Below, piece after piece: positions 6,211 to 6,329 of a stretch of DNA of 6,329 nucleotides (positions within the stretch are counted from its first letter, which is position 1; every line of letters starts with the position of its first letter). This DNA comes from CAYLWW01 sp964387585 (lineage in GTDB: Bacteria; Pseudomonadota; Alphaproteobacteria; Rickettsiales; Midichloriaceae). The notes below the pieces were generated by a model that worked only from the letters and a program-made list of their open reading frames with translations, ran no database searches and was not told the DNA's origin. The position numbers and the translations under genes are program-made. The stretch covers positions 1 to 6,329 of the forward strand of contig CAYLWW010000079.1 in NCBI GenBank assembly GCA_964387585.1. The letters run 5' to 3'.

Positions 6211-6329
6211 ACATTTGCGTTGTCAAATTTCGCGGGTTCGCTGACGTCCACCTATGAACATAGGCTCCCTAAATTACCTGAATTCGGGATAAGCTTTTAA
6301 GCTGGATGATGTAAGTTGTGGTATTTAGT
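6205..6329. repeat. GC-rich, palindrome-rich stretch, probable dispersed palindromic repeat (right end may be cut by the window edge)
   Basis: Bases 6231-6290 contain 31 G or C in 60, against well under 35 percent in neighbouring spacers, so composition changes sharply. Short palindromes follow each other: CCTATG-AA-CATAGG (6251-6264), CCTGAATTCGGG (6277-6288, one wobble pair) and AGCTT-TT-AAGCT (6292-6303). A smaller ATTTG/CAAAT pair flanks CGTTGT just before them. One plus-strand frame reads YEHRLPKLPEFGISF before a stop, and the minus-strand frames also stay open over short stretches, as in coding-compatible rickettsial palindromic elements. I cannot assign it to a named repeat family. It is not a tRNA: no cloverleaf can be drawn around the GGTTCG at 6235-6240. 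Confidence 0.5.

Noticed and set aside
6070..6300. Open frame overlapping the end of rsmA and running into the GC-rich palindromes
   Set aside because: Its first part is rsmA in another frame, and its second part is the palindromic repeat. It has no independent support as a gene.
1..6329. CRISPR array, tRNA or rRNA genes, toxin-antitoxin pair or phage module
   Set aside because: No regularly spaced repeats, cloverleaf, rRNA-like conserved stretches or small paired ORFs were seen on either strand.

Overview
The window is AT-rich bacterial DNA with long, very AT-rich spacers. It most likely comes from a Rickettsiales-type alphaproteobacterium, meaning an obligate intracellular relative of Rickettsia or Orientia. 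The evidence is a NuoD close to the rickettsial/mitochondrial form, a two-domain mitochondrial-type Nfu protein, decayed IS630-family transposase fragments and short palindromic repeats. The assignment is inferred from protein resemblance only; no database search was possible.

Layout from left to right. Bases 1-535 hold no intact gene. Two decayed 3' ends of the same IS630-type transposase lie in the same orientation (about 105-220 and 414-536) and flank a 159-base nested palindrome (217-375). The right-hand relic reaches the stop codon of nuoD. nuoD (536-1720, minus) is complete and encodes the 49-kDa quinone-pocket subunit of respiratory complex I. It stands alone, without nuoC upstream or nuoE downstream. 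A 210-base AT-rich gap separates it from a 752-residue fused ABC exporter (1931-4189, minus), which has an SbmA/YddA-like core and an unusual N-terminal hydrophobic extension.

A 368-base divergent spacer (4190-4557) follows. It contains a perfect but orphan Shine-Dalgarno sequence on the minus strand. On the plus strand come an Nfu-type iron-sulfur carrier (4558-5136) and, 77 bases later, rsmA/ksgA (5214-6170), the 16S rRNA adenine dimethyltransferase. The final ~125 bases (6205-6329) form an abruptly GC-richer stretch full of short palindromes, probably a dispersed palindromic repeat.

The four intact genes do not form one pathway. NuoD and Nfu are loosely linked, because complex I depends on iron-sulfur cluster delivery, and RsmA acts in ribosome maturation. 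The layout looks like a shuffled, repeat-eroded genome in which operons have been broken up. None of the four genes has a recognisable Shine-Dalgarno sequence. The observations most worth following up are the nested hairpin between the IS relics, the extended ABC exporter and the GC-rich palindromic tail.
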